Shown here: in pieces, positions 9,209 to 19,011 of the stretch
Numbering within the stretch: the stretch's first letter is position 1
Layout: every line of letters begins with the position of its first letter
Origin: Pseudoalteromonas sp. Scap06
GTDB lineage: Bacteria; Pseudomonadota; Gammaproteobacteria; Enterobacterales; Alteromonadaceae
DNA: 64,000 bases
Direction: 5' to 3'
Assembly (NCBI RefSeq): GCF_013394165.1
Contig: NZ_CP041330.1
Span: forward strand, 3,278,501-3,342,500
Translations under genes and position numbers: made by a program
The notes under the pieces: model-generated
Told to the model about the DNA's origin: nothing
The model's input: only the letters and a program-made list of their open reading frames with translations
Database searches by the model: none

Positions 9209-10099
9209 ATGAGCTCATCAACTGTATCTACCATTGCTAAACCACTTTCACTAATTAGCGGTATTTTATTATTAAGTGGCTGCGTGTTTCATATTTCACC
9301 AAGCGTTGCGTCGGTAAAACAAACACAACAACTAACACTACCTAGCAATAATCTTGAATACCTAGACGTACTAAGCGGCGCAGGTTCACTTAAAATAATG
9401 GGCTCATCAACAGCAACCAGTATTAATGTTGACGCCACTATTTACACAGCCGATATTGACGACGAATACGAACTCACACTCGATCAAAGTGGCACTAAAG
9501 CAAAGCTTGTTGCCCAAAATACAAGTAATAATGGTATTAGCTTTTACAGCGGCCAATCGCCAAGCATTAATTTAGTGGTCACCGTCCCTAACAATCTTGA
9601 GCTAGATATTGATGATGGCTCAGGCGACATAACTATTAACGCCATGAAAAATAATATTGATGTAAAAGATGGCTCTGGCAGCTTATCAATCAATGGCGCT
9701 AAAAACCTAAACATAGACGACGGCTCGGGCGATATTTCTCTTCAAAGCATTACTGGCAATCTAGATCTTAACGATGGTTCGGGCAGCATTACTATTAATA
9801 ACGTTAATGGCAATGCAAATATTGATGATGGCTCAGGCGATATGAATGTAAGCAATGTACGTGGTACATTAACTGTTGAAGACGGGTCGGGAAGCATATC
9901 AATACAACATATTAATGGCGCTGTCGACGTTGAAGATAACTCGGGCGACTTAACCATTGAACATGTTGATGCAAGCGTTACCATTGAAGATGGCTCTGGC
10001 GATATTCGCGTTAATCATGCTAAAGGGCTAACAATTACAGAAGCAGGCTCTGGCGATGTTAGCATCGATAATATCTCTGGTTCAGTAAAGCTAGACTAA
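9209..10099 (+). CDS. Beta-solenoid lipoprotein with DGSG repeats
   Basis: This 296-residue protein has a lipoprotein signal peptide (lipobox LSGC at about residue 25). The N-terminal half, about 100 residues, is non-repetitive beta-rich sequence. From about residue 130 to the end there are nine rungs of 17-18 residues, each built as hydrophobic-x-hydrophobic, then (D/E)DGSG(D/S), then alternating hydrophobics. This is typical of a right-handed parallel beta-helix, as in the DUF4097/DUF2807-like putative adhesin families. It is probably anchored to the outer membrane. The function is unknown. It is monocistronic, with a strong terminator downstream. Confidence 0.75.
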   Translation: MSSSTVSTIAKPLSLISGILLLSGCVFHISPSVASVKQTQQLTLPSNNLEYLDVLSGAGSLKIMGSSTATSINVDATIYTADIDDEYELTLDQSGTKAKLVAQNTSNNGISFYSGQSPSINLVVTVPNNLELDIDDGSGDITINAMKNNIDVKDGSGSLSINGAKNLNIDDGSGDISLQSITGNLDLNDGSGSITINNVNGNANIDDGSGDMNVSNVRGTLTVEDGSGSISIQHINGAVDVEDNSGDLTIEHVDASVTIEDGSGDIRVNHAKGLTITEAGSGDVSIDNISGSVKLD

Positions 10100-10118
10100 T
10101 ATACTGAGCCCTTAATAA

Positions 10119-10153
10119 AATGCACTTAACCTTGGCTTAAGTGCATTTTTTTT
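10119..10153 (+). terminator. Terminator after the solenoid lipoprotein
   Basis: AATGCACTTAA and TTAAGTGCATT form an 11-bp perfect stem with a seven-base loop, followed by a run of T. Confidence 0.88.
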
Positions 10154-10173
10154 GAAAGCCATTTTATAGCCCG

Positions 10174-11274
10174 CTAATAACCAACTAGTTCTGCATAACC
10201 TTTACCTTTAAAACCGCCTTGAGTTTTAATTCGCCCCTCCCAGTAGGGAATGCTCAATTGATTTCGTGAATCGGGGTTACGTGCTTCAATTACAATTGGC
10301 TCAAACCCTTTAACCTTGAGGTGCCACTTAACTGGGTAGGTTTTACTACTGGGCGTTGTTTGGGCTGTAAGCTCAGATGTTTTTAATACCTGTAAGGTCA
10401 CGTCGTCATTTGCAATGGCGCGCACAATTCCACTTTGCGTAATGTGCGATGCACAGCAGTAGTCATAACTTTGTTGACCATTACGAATACAAAATGCCAT
10501 TAAGCCCCCCTGTTTTTTATCATCAGCCTGAATGCTAAACCAGTCCCAACCATTTTGGGTAGGATCGATTAGCGCCGAAGACCACTCTCTGTCTAACCAA
10601 GCATCTCCAGTTACTTTAAAAGTTTTACCCGCAAATGTGATGTCGCCTTGGGCTTCTAAAAACGGATAGCTATAATAGTAAGAGGCATGCCCCTGGTGAG
10701 TCTTTTGGCTATAACCTTGCTCGCCATGTTTTACAAGTGGGCTATTAGCCAGCACCAGGTTAGCACTGTAATTTTCCTGCTGCGCCTTTAAACTGAGCGG
10801 TAAAAATGTTGCATCCTTACTTGCTAACTGCCAATCATCTAGGCGAGCTTCAAATGGCTGCGCTGTTATATTTACTTGTCCCGATCTGCCATATTTTTCG
10901 AACGCTTGATGCTGTGAATCGGTTTGTATTGCAAAGTGAGCAAAGTAAAGCTGTCCATTCCACCATGGCGACGCATCAGTTGCCGTGGCTTGCTCATCGA
11001 CCGAGAGCCTAAATAAAGTCCATTGCACACCAAAGGTATCGCCATTATCTGCTTTTAAATTAGCCGTTACATACCACCATTCAATTCCTTGTTGGTGATG
11101 CGCCCCATGATCACGTGGAAAGCTCAGCCCTTGGTTTTTGTTTACAGGTTCACCAAATTGTTGTGCAAACCCGCTATGCATTAGTTTATTTTGATTTACT
11201 TGCTCTGCTTCGGGCTGGCACGCGCTTAATGCGCCAATAAAAATAAAGGTAACGGCTACTTTTAGTCTATTCAT
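10174..11274 (-). CDS. AttH/CrtC-like lipocalin-fold lipoprotein
   Basis: This protein of about 366 residues starts at the ATG at 11274, which has AGGA eight bases upstream and gives a clean lipoprotein signal (FIFIGALSAC). The mature part matches the AttH family, related to hydroxyneurosporene-synthase-like lipocalins: FPRDHGAHHQQGIEWWYVTA, TGDAWLDREWSS and NGWDWFSIQ are typical. These secreted proteins are encoded with an ABC ATPase and an FtsX-type permease (AttE-AttF/G-AttH), as here. They are thought to handle a lipid-like or hydrophobic ligand at the envelope; the ligand is unknown. Confidence 0.82.
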   Translation of the reverse strand: MNRLKVAVTFIFIGALSACQPEAEQVNQNKLMHSGFAQQFGEPVNKNQGLSFPRDHGAHHQQGIEWWYVTANLKADNGDTFGVQWTLFRLSVDEQATATDASPWWNGQLYFAHFAIQTDSQHQAFEKYGRSGQVNITAQPFEARLDDWQLASKDATFLPLSLKAQQENYSANLVLANSPLVKHGEQGYSQKTHQGHASYYYSYPFLEAQGDITFAGKTFKVTGDAWLDREWSSALIDPTQNGWDWFSIQADDKKQGGLMAFCIRNGQQSYDYCCASHITQSGIVRAIANDDVTLQVLKTSELTAQTTPSSKTYPVKWHLKVKGFEPIVIEARNPDSRNQLSIPYWEGRIKTQGGFKGKGYAELVGY

Positions 11275-11281
11275 GTAAGTC

Positions 11282-13723
11282 CTATAGCTTGGCAACATTA
11301 TCGGCAACGGCGCTTCGCGTTAATTTTATCAGCGGTAACGCGCTCACAAATAAAGCTAACATAAACATAAGCACCGTAAAGCCACTTAACTGTAGCCAAT
11401 TAACGGTCATGGCCATGGTCCAACCAAAGGCAATTGGCATGACGTAAGTTAATAGTACCCATCCAAGGCTAAGCCCCAGTGGTATAGCTAATAACAAGGT
11501 GGTTAAAATAATAAGTGCAGCTTGCAGTACTTTTGCTCCCAATAATTGCTGTTGGGTGACACCCAGCGTTTGTAATACCGCCATGGGCTGTAATTGCCCG
11601 CGCCCTAAAGTTAAAAAGCTTACCCACATGCCAAATAATGCAATCAGCATAATAAATATATTAAGCGCCTGAGTAACATAAAAAGTTTTACCAAATAGCT
11701 GTTTTGCAAAGCGTTTAAACTGCTGATTAGCAATGACTTGTTGGCTATCTAATTGGTGCTGTTTTTGAATATATTCGGCTATGGCGTCAACGTCACTATG
11801 GGGCTTTAACCAAAGCGATAAACCATACTCGGTGTAATTTAAGCTGCTATTCAATAATGCATTAGTTGTTACAACAACATTTAACCCTTGCTCGCCGTAA
11901 TCAAAATAGGCAGCGCGTACTTGGCACGTTAGTGTATTAATATGCTGTTTTAGGGTTATTACATCACCTACTTTAAGCGAGTACTGCAGCAAGGCGGGTT
12001 CGTTCACTAGGCAACCCACAACCCCATTTTTGTTCTTTTCAAATACTGCAGATGTAGGTGCTTTATTGTTTAACAAAGTAAGGTGTTGGTTGTAGCTGGC
12101 CGTTGCACCAAATGCCATAACATCAACAGCTATCGTATTTTTAGGTGCTTTAAGCTCACTTTTAGCTGACCAATATACGCCTACTTTTTCGACCTCTGGG
12201 AGTTCACGCAACTTAGCCCCTAACGCTTGAATGTTTTGATCGGGCCTTACGTATAAATCAGCGCTTAGGCGTTTTTCAAGGTGTGTATCTAAGGTGTCGC
12301 TAAAACTGCCAACCATAATTTGCATACCTACGGCGGCTCCCATCGCCATTAAAATAGCGAGTACCGAGCTTAGTAATGCAGGTAACTGCACTAGGCTGTC
12401 GGCTTTTAACCACTGAAGAATGGGGTTTTGTGTTGGCCATGGCAGTTTAAAAACGGCTTTAACTACCGGTGGTGTAATTACAAAAAAGAGGAGTAGCACA
12501 CAAACACACAGCAATAAGGCACTTATTTTGGTATTTGCCGTTAACGCTAAGTAGCTGGCTGCAAAAATAGCTAACGCAAACATTAGCCATTTAATACGCG
12601 CACAAAAAGTACTTAATCGAGCCGATTGGCTGGCCAAAAACCCCAACAAAACAACAACATTAAGTGAAAAGCCGCTAGCAACCATGCTGCTATCAAGGCT
12701 TACTACAAAGCTTCTGTCTAGCTGGTAGAGCCCTCTCAGAGTCGCCGATACATCCATAACTAAGGTGTTTGCCAGTGCCGCGCCTAGTAACGCACCTAAT
12801 AACGCAGCAAAAAAACTAAGCACCGTTAATTCAATAACCAGCGCTTTAATTAACGCCGACCGTTGACAACCCAGCACCCACATTTGCTGCTGTAAGTGAG
12901 CGCGCGCATTGTACGCAAGTTTAATTGCATTAAAACTTAAAAACGCACCCACCACATAACCTAACAAAGCCAGCGCTTGTAAATTAAAGAAAAAAGCCTC
13001 AGAGAGCGCATCAAAAGCCTGCTCTTGCGCAGCTTCAAGGCGTGCTTGCTCGCCTAATAATACCTTTAACTGGGCTGCTTGTTTATTATTTAAGCCACTT
13101 ACTTCAAAGTAACTAATTACCCCATTTGCGCGCAGTAATTTATCAGCAAGGCTAATGTCCACCAGCATGGTCATGCCTAAACCTTGTAATTCGCTTACAG
13201 CTAAAGTGCGTGTGACATCACCCATGTTTATATTAATACGGCTGTTTTTTAAATTTAGCCGCTGTATTAATTTAGGATCGATATAAACAGTATTTAGTAA
13301 CTGTTCAAACCCAGAATAACGCTTGTTGGTTGTTGATGCTGAGCCGCCGGTATTTTCTGTAAGCCACTGCAATAAATTGACGCCCCTAAGCGCGAGCTTT
13401 TGCTGCTCATTGGTTTCAATTACGCCCTCTAAAACCGGTTGAACCTGCGTAAAGCCAGCCGCCCTAATACGCGACCACATACTGTTGGGCAACCTGTTTT
13501 CACCTAGCACAGGACGTACAAAATGCGTCACTGGGTTTGCAATTAGTGCTGTGGTTTGTTGATAGCGCTTACCGGCCTCTAAATTTAAGCCCTGTATTGC
13601 AGTAAGTAGCGCCGCGCCCAAACTAAAGCCAATAAAAAACAGTAATAACAGCCCTACATGGCGGCGATAAAACTGCATATACGTTATTAATATAAGTTTA
13701 AGCTCAGCCATTAATTTGGCCAT
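11282..13723 (-). CDS. FtsX-type ABC transporter permease (AttFG-like)
   Basis: This 813-residue membrane protein has a first helix (HVGLLLLFFIGFSLGAALLT), a periplasmic domain, and two FtsX-like three-helix bundles around residues 250-420 and 670-810. The layout is that of large LolC/MacB-type permeases that extrude lipids or peptides without forming a classical channel. It lies between the ATPase, with which it overlaps by 20 bases, and the AttH-like lipoprotein 8 bases downstream, so the three genes are one transport unit. An internal ATG (residue 5) is an alternative start. Confidence 0.85.
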   Translation of the reverse strand: MAKLMAELKLILITYMQFYRRHVGLLLLFFIGFSLGAALLTAIQGLNLEAGKRYQQTTALIANPVTHFVRPVLGENRLPNSMWSRIRAAGFTQVQPVLEGVIETNEQQKLALRGVNLLQWLTENTGGSASTTNKRYSGFEQLLNTVYIDPKLIQRLNLKNSRININMGDVTRTLAVSELQGLGMTMLVDISLADKLLRANGVISYFEVSGLNNKQAAQLKVLLGEQARLEAAQEQAFDALSEAFFFNLQALALLGYVVGAFLSFNAIKLAYNARAHLQQQMWVLGCQRSALIKALVIELTVLSFFAALLGALLGAALANTLVMDVSATLRGLYQLDRSFVVSLDSSMVASGFSLNVVVLLGFLASQSARLSTFCARIKWLMFALAIFAASYLALTANTKISALLLCVCVLLLFFVITPPVVKAVFKLPWPTQNPILQWLKADSLVQLPALLSSVLAILMAMGAAVGMQIMVGSFSDTLDTHLEKRLSADLYVRPDQNIQALGAKLRELPEVEKVGVYWSAKSELKAPKNTIAVDVMAFGATASYNQHLTLLNNKAPTSAVFEKNKNGVVGCLVNEPALLQYSLKVGDVITLKQHINTLTCQVRAAYFDYGEQGLNVVVTTNALLNSSLNYTEYGLSLWLKPHSDVDAIAEYIQKQHQLDSQQVIANQQFKRFAKQLFGKTFYVTQALNIFIMLIALFGMWVSFLTLGRGQLQPMAVLQTLGVTQQQLLGAKVLQAALIILTTLLLAIPLGLSLGWVLLTYVMPIAFGWTMAMTVNWLQLSGFTVLMFMLALFVSALPLIKLTRSAVADNVAKL

Positions 13724-14360
13724 CTTTTAAAAACAATTGCGTAGTAAACTGGTCGGCCAATCGCTGACTATGAGTGACCATAATAAGTATTATTTGCTGC
13801 TCTTCGCACAGGCTTTTTAATAGCCTAACTATATCGAGTGAACGAGCGGCATCAAGGTTACCCGTAGGTTCATCAGCCAATAATAACTTAGGCTTATTTA
13901 ATAGCGCACGGCCTATGCCCACTCGTTGTTGCTCCCCACCAGAGAGTTGCTCAGGCATTGCTGTAAGCTTGCCTTCTAAACCCAGTTTTTTAGCCATCGT
14001 ATTTACTTCATCGTCGCTAGGCGATAACCCATTAAGCCTTGCTTGAAAGCATATGTTGTCTTTTACATTTAACGGGCTGAGTAATTGGTAATGCTGAAAA
14101 ATAATACCTATTTTACGCCGATAAAGCGCAAGCTCATTAGCACTCAATTCACTAATTTTTTGCTCATTAACCGTAATAGTTCCAGCATCTGGAGACAGTA
14201 AACCGGCTAATAAATTTAATAATGTTGTTTTGCCCGAGCCACTATCACCTAGTAAGGCAATGTGTGCAGCGGGTAAAATAGTTAACGATAAATCATTAAT
14301 TATTTGTCGTTTCAAGCCACCATCTTGGCGAGTAAAAAATACATTATTTAGCGAAATCAT
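13704..14360 (-). CDS. ABC transporter ATPase, LolD/AttE-like
   Basis: This protein of about 218 residues has Walker A GDSGSGKTT, Q-loop FQHYQLL, signature LSGGEQQRVGIGRALL, Walker B LLLADEPTGNLD and the switch His in VTHSQRL. It belongs to the LolD/MacB-type group that pairs with FtsX-like permeases. The ATG at 14360 (MISLNNVFF) is preferred because the domain begins there and AGGAA lies upstream; an earlier in-frame start at 14432 would add 24 residues unlike the family. It is the first gene of the three-gene transport operon. Confidence 0.87.
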   Translation of the reverse strand: MISLNNVFFTRQDGGLKRQIINDLSLTILPAAHIALLGDSGSGKTTLLNLLAGLLSPDAGTITVNEQKISELSANELALYRRKIGIIFQHYQLLSPLNVKDNICFQARLNGLSPSDDEVNTMAKKLGLEGKLTAMPEQLSGGEQQRVGIGRALLNKPKLLLADEPTGNLDAARSLDIVRLLKSLCEEQQIILIMVTHSQRLADQFTTQLFLKDGQING

Positions 14361-14596
14361 AAAGAAAAGGTTATTCCTGTAATAAAAATATGGCTCGATA
14401 TATAAACGATACCATAACAGTAATGCGTTCACTTAAGTGGGTTTTCGGTTGATTTTTTACACGCAATAAGCGCGTTTACTTAACTAAACCAGTAACTAAA
14501 AACCAAATCACTAAAGAGCGACAAAAAACTTTGTTTTTTTTTGCTTTATTTCTTTTTTAGGTACATATTAATGTTTAATTTTATAAGGATATTAAT

Positions 14597-16996
14597 ATGA
14601 AACGGATACTTTTAATTATATTACCCACTTTACTCACACTTCTCGGGTGTGGTGGTTCAGGCAGCTCTGAAACTAAGCAAGTCACTCCCCCAGTTAGCAC
14701 AAATGCACAACCAGTGGCTGTTATTGGCACTGAACAATCAGAATATAAAACCAATACACCCATTACTTTTAGTGCTGCAAATAGTAGCGATCCTGACGGC
14801 GATACACTCACATACCAGTGGCAACTCCTTAGCGCAGACGAGCAACAAAACATACCGCTTAATACTAACAACCAACGCACTGTGACGTTTTCGGTAGCAC
14901 AAGCGCAAAATTACACCTTAAAGCTGATTGTGAACGACGGCAAAATTTCAAGCTCGGTAGTAAGCAAACAAATTACCGTTACCTCAAACGCACAGCTCAT
15001 TGCAAACGCAGGCAGCACACAAACCGTAAAACAAGGTGATGTAGTTAAATTAACAGCAGCACAAAGCACCGCTACTAATGCGGTAATAAATAGCTACCAA
15101 TGGCAATTTATCAAAACACCTACATCAAGCGCTGCACAACTTGAAAATAGCACCCGCGTTAACAGCCAATTTGTTGCTGATAAACTAGGCGAATACAGCG
15201 TTAAATTAACTATTACTAACTCAATTGGTGATACCGCTAATAGTAACGTACTTATAAAAAGTGAGCAGCTTGCTGTAAATTCTGCGCCAAACGCTGTTAT
15301 TTCAGTTCAAAACAGTACACTTTCACCCAACCAACTCGTAACATTAAATGGTGAACAAAGTACCGATCCAGATGCAAACGACACGCTAAGTTATCAATGG
15401 GCAATAACCTCTAAGCCTGAGAACAGCGACCCAAGCTTATCGAATGCAATTGCCAAAAATGCAGGCTTTGCATCGAATGAATTGGGTGAGTACACAATCT
15501 CCCTAAGCGTAACCGATGAAGGTAATCTAAGTGATACCGCGCAAGTAACCTTAAGCGTTACCACCGAAAACAAAGCGCCTATTGCCGTTCTTGCAGAGCA
15601 AACTGATATAACCTTAAATACATTAACTACCCTACAATGCCTACAATGTAGCGACCCCGATAGCGACCCTCTAATTTACAACTGGCAACTGCAAGCAAAA
15701 CCTGAAAGTAGCACTGCGCAATTACAGCAAAGCACATCGGCTACCCCTTCGCTTACTGCTGATGTTGAAGGCGATTACGTTGTTACCCTAGTTGTATCTG
15801 ACGGTGAACTCAGCTCACCACAAGTAACCTCGGTGCTGCATACAAAGGATAATAAAAAACCAGTTACTCTAGTAAGTTACAAGTCTTCAATTAGTGTTAA
15901 TGAGCAAGTTACTTTAGATGCCTCAGCCAGTTACGACCCCGAAGGCGCAGTTTTAAGTTACCATTGGGAAATAGTTTCGTCGTCAAATCAAGCTGTATTA
16001 AGCAGTACAAGTAGCTCAGCCCCCACGCTTAGCGCGCCAGCAGAAGGGCAAGTTGTTGTTTCACTTAAAACCAATGATGGTGAGCAGTTTTCAGACACAC
16101 AAACACTCACTATTAATGTTACACAAAACGCCAAGCCCGTTATTATTCATACCGGTGATAAAGCTCGCTACAGCACCGTTGGTAGCACCGTTAACTTTGA
16201 TGCAAGCCAAAGCTATGATCCAGAGGGCACCGCGCTTAGCTACGAATGGGAGCTCTCTACACCAACAGGTTCATCTGCTAGTTTAAGTAGCACCAACCAA
16301 AACATAACCGAATTAACACCCGATCTAACTGGTAACTATATCTTAACTTTCACGGTAACTGATGCTGACAACTACCAAGCCATTACTCAGTTTTCGGTTA
16401 CAGCTACTAATTCATCGCAAATAACGGGCAACATAAAAGGGCAAATTACCAACGTGCAACGAACCGCAATTAGTAATGCCAAACTCACAATTAACAATGT
16501 GCCGTACACCACAAATAGCGCAGGTCAGTTTAACGAAACACTTAACTTAGCTGAAGGTGAAAACATTACTATAACCAGCAACGATCCGCGCCTTGCTAAT
16601 GCCATCTATAACTCTCCCGCAATTACCCAAAATAACTTTACGATAGACTTAGAACAAAACAGTTTACCCGTATTTCAAAGCGTGGAGGTTACCGTATTTG
16701 TATGTCCTGAGTTTACCGGGCCAGATACCATTAACGTAAACTTTAACATGACCGAAACACTGCTAGCCTCTGCACGTTTTGAATATCAATTTAACCAAAC
16801 TCAGGCACTCGTTTTGCAAAAATCAGGAAGCACCTACCTAGATAGCGAACTGCTTATAGACCTACCAGCAACTGCTAAATTTGAGGTGACGGTAACCGAA
16901 AGCAACGTTGAGAACACTTATAATTGGCCTATTACTATTTTTTATTCAGCGTCTGACGATCCAAGATCAGCTATTATAAACATATGTAATATTTAG
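14597..16996 (+). CDS. Lipoprotein with tandem PKD-like domains
   Basis: This 799-residue protein has a lipobox (TLLGCGGSGS at about residue 15). At least five immunoglobulin-like PKD repeats follow, each with the core (S/C)(S/T/Y)DPDG-x-x-L-x-Y-x-W (for example SSDPDGDTLTYQWQL, CSDPDSDPLIYNWQL, SYDPEGTALSYEWEL). Near residue 615 a carboxypeptidase-regulatory-like segment begins (GNIKGQITNVQRTAISNAKL), followed by a unique C-terminal domain with two Cys. It is probably a surface-exposed binding or adhesion lipoprotein. No catalytic domain is visible. The ribosome site AAGGAT fits the ATG. Confidence 0.8.
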   Translation: MKRILLIILPTLLTLLGCGGSGSSETKQVTPPVSTNAQPVAVIGTEQSEYKTNTPITFSAANSSDPDGDTLTYQWQLLSADEQQNIPLNTNNQRTVTFSVAQAQNYTLKLIVNDGKISSSVVSKQITVTSNAQLIANAGSTQTVKQGDVVKLTAAQSTATNAVINSYQWQFIKTPTSSAAQLENSTRVNSQFVADKLGEYSVKLTITNSIGDTANSNVLIKSEQLAVNSAPNAVISVQNSTLSPNQLVTLNGEQSTDPDANDTLSYQWAITSKPENSDPSLSNAIAKNAGFASNELGEYTISLSVTDEGNLSDTAQVTLSVTTENKAPIAVLAEQTDITLNTLTTLQCLQCSDPDSDPLIYNWQLQAKPESSTAQLQQSTSATPSLTADVEGDYVVTLVVSDGELSSPQVTSVLHTKDNKKPVTLVSYKSSISVNEQVTLDASASYDPEGAVLSYHWEIVSSSNQAVLSSTSSSAPTLSAPAEGQVVVSLKTNDGEQFSDTQTLTINVTQNAKPVIIHTGDKARYSTVGSTVNFDASQSYDPEGTALSYEWELSTPTGSSASLSSTNQNITELTPDLTGNYILTFTVTDADNYQAITQFSVTATNSSQITGNIKGQITNVQRTAISNAKLTINNVPYTTNSAGQFNETLNLAEGENITITSNDPRLANAIYNSPAITQNNFTIDLEQNSLPVFQSVEVTVFVCPEFTGPDTINVNFNMTETLLASARFEYQFNQTQALVLQKSGSTYLDSELLIDLPATAKFEVTVTESNVENTYNWPITIFYSASDDPRSAIINICNI

Positions 16997-17000
16997 CCTT

Positions 17001-17029
17001 GTTGTGTGCGTTTTTAAAACGCACACAAC
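17001..17029 (+). terminator. Strong inverted repeat after the PKD lipoprotein
   Basis: GTTGTGTGCGTTTT and AAAACGCACACAAC form a 14-bp perfect palindrome around a single T, directly after the stop codon. There is no long T tail, so it may act as an mRNA 3' stabiliser as well as a terminator. Confidence 0.6.
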
Positions 17030-17115
17030 AAATAACAGCATATATCCACATAACTCATTGTATTTTATACGCACCTAAGCCATGCTATTTATCTCAACGT
17101 TAATAAGGTAAGCAC

Positions 17116-19011
17116 GTGTTAGAAATAGCTTTAATTTACTTAGCTGCTGCCATTGTTGCAGTTCCCATAGCAAAACGACTTGGACTTGGCTCTGTGCTAG
17201 GTTATTTAATTGCAGGCATTTTGATAGGCCCATATGCATTAGGTGTCGTAGGCGACCAAACTGATGTAATGCACTTTGCCGAATTTGGCGTTGTGATGAT
17301 GTTATTTTTAGTTGGCCTTGAACTGCAACCTTCGCGTTTGTGGACTCTGCGCCACTCAATATTAGGGCTTGGCGGATTACAGGTGGTACTAAGTGCAGCG
17401 GCTATTTTTGCCTTTTGTTATTGGTTTTTTGCCATGCATTGGCAAACGGCTTTAGCTATTGGTTTAATGCTCGCGCTGTCTTCAACTGCTATTGTGCTGC
17501 AAAGCCTTGAAGAAAAAGGCTGGCTAAAACAAGAAGCTGGGCAAAATGCATTTTCGGTTTTATTATTTCAAGATATTGCGATTATTCCTATTTTAGCGCT
17601 ACTTCCGCTACTCGCTTTTGCACCACAAGGTAACTCAAAAGACATTAACGACTCCATCATTGCTAGCTGGCCTATTTGGCAGCAAGTAGGGGTTTCTGTT
17701 GCTGTTATTGCCGCTATCATTGCTGGCGGTAAATATGTTTCGGCACCATTATTTAGATACATAGCACAAACCCACATGCGTGAAATATTCACTATTTTTG
17801 CATTGTTTTTAGTGGTGGCTATTTCGCTGGTGATGCAAAGTATTGGGTTATCGCCCGCACTCGGTACTTTTTTAGCCGGTGTTGTATTGGCCGAAAGTGA
17901 ATTTAGACACGAGCTAGAAGCCGATATAGAGCCCTTTAAAGGCTTATTACTGGGATTATTTTTTATCACGGTTGGCGCATCAATTAATTTTGAATTGCTA
18001 TTTAACCAATTCAGTACCGTGATTGCATTAGTGGTGTTATTAATTACCATTAAAGCCTGTATTTTATTTGCCTTGGCAATTGCTTTTAATATTAGCCGTA
18101 AACAACAACTTCTATTTACCTTAGCCCTTGCTCAGGGCGGCGAGTTTGCCTTTGTGCTGCTTAGTGTAACAACCACCTTGAGTATTTTAACCCCAGAGCA
18201 AACTAATTTAGTTACCCTTGTGGTTGCCGTTTCCATGCTAATAGCACCTTTACTGCTTATGCTGTATGAGCAAATTCAAAAGCGCAACTATAGCACCACG
18301 GCACCTGAGTTTGATAAACCAGAACAAATAAGCACAGCCAAACATGTGATCATTGCCGGATACGGTCGTTTTGGACAAATAATGGGGCGTTTATTACATG
18401 CACAAGGCTACGAAATTACCGTACTTGATCACAGCCCAAGCCAAATAGAACTGCTGCGCCGCTTTGGTAATACCGTATTTTATGGTGATGCGGCACGCCA
18501 AGAACTGCTTGAAGCCGCAGGCGCGCACACAGCACAAATGCTGGTTGTTGCAATTGATAACCCTGATAAAACCATTGAGATAATTAAGCTGGCGCATAAA
18601 AACTATCCACAATTAAAAATAGTAGCGCGCGCCATAGATCGCCGCCATGCATATCAATTACTTAATTTAAAAGTAGATGCGTTTAACCGCGAAACCGTCG
18701 ACTCAGCCATAAACTTAGCCATAGAATCATTGCAATTGCTTGGTAATAGTAAAGAAGATGCTGAGCGTGCTGGTAAGTTATTTAGAGATCACGACCGTGC
18801 TGCCGTATTGCAACTAGCCGAACTTTGGGGTGATGATGCCAGTTATGGTGTGGCTGTGCGCCAACGTATGGAAGATTTAAAGCAAGTATTACAACAAGAC
18901 AAACAAGCACGGCAAAACTTAAATACCTGTGATGCCAAAGACTATGAAAATGGCTTAACCGAAAACACGGTTAAGCCAAAAAACGCTAATGATGATGCCC
19001 ACCTTGAATAG
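17116..19011 (+). CDS. Kef-type K+/H+ antiporter with RCK domain
   Basis: This 631-residue protein begins at GTG with 12-13 membrane helices of the CPA2 exchanger family (VLGYLIAGILIGPYALGVV, FLVGLELQPS, LLFQDIAIIPILAL). A cytoplasmic RCK/TrkA-N Rossmann domain follows from about residue 410 (VIIAGYGRFGQIMGRLL, with the nucleotide-binding G-x-G-x-x-G). These systems exchange potassium for protons and are gated by glutathione adducts or nucleotides in KefB/KefC. No KefF/KefG quinone reductase subunit gene is adjacent. Its last 26 bases overlap convergently with the next gene. Confidence 0.88.
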   Translation: MLEIALIYLAAAIVAVPIAKRLGLGSVLGYLIAGILIGPYALGVVGDQTDVMHFAEFGVVMMLFLVGLELQPSRLWTLRHSILGLGGLQVVLSAAAIFAFCYWFFAMHWQTALAIGLMLALSSTAIVLQSLEEKGWLKQEAGQNAFSVLLFQDIAIIPILALLPLLAFAPQGNSKDINDSIIASWPIWQQVGVSVAVIAAIIAGGKYVSAPLFRYIAQTHMREIFTIFALFLVVAISLVMQSIGLSPALGTFLAGVVLAESEFRHELEADIEPFKGLLLGLFFITVGASINFELLFNQFSTVIALVVLLITIKACILFALAIAFNISRKQQLLFTLALAQGGEFAFVLLSVTTTLSILTPEQTNLVTLVVAVSMLIAPLLLMLYEQIQKRNYSTTAPEFDKPEQISTAKHVIIAGYGRFGQIMGRLLHAQGYEITVLDHSPSQIELLRRFGNTVFYGDAARQELLEAAGAHTAQMLVVAIDNPDKTIEIIKLAHKNYPQLKIVARAIDRRHAYQLLNLKVDAFNRETVDSAINLAIESLQLLGNSKEDAERAGKLFRDHDRAAVLQLAELWGDDASYGVAVRQRMEDLKQVLQQDKQARQNLNTCDAKDYENGLTENTVKPKNANDDAHLE

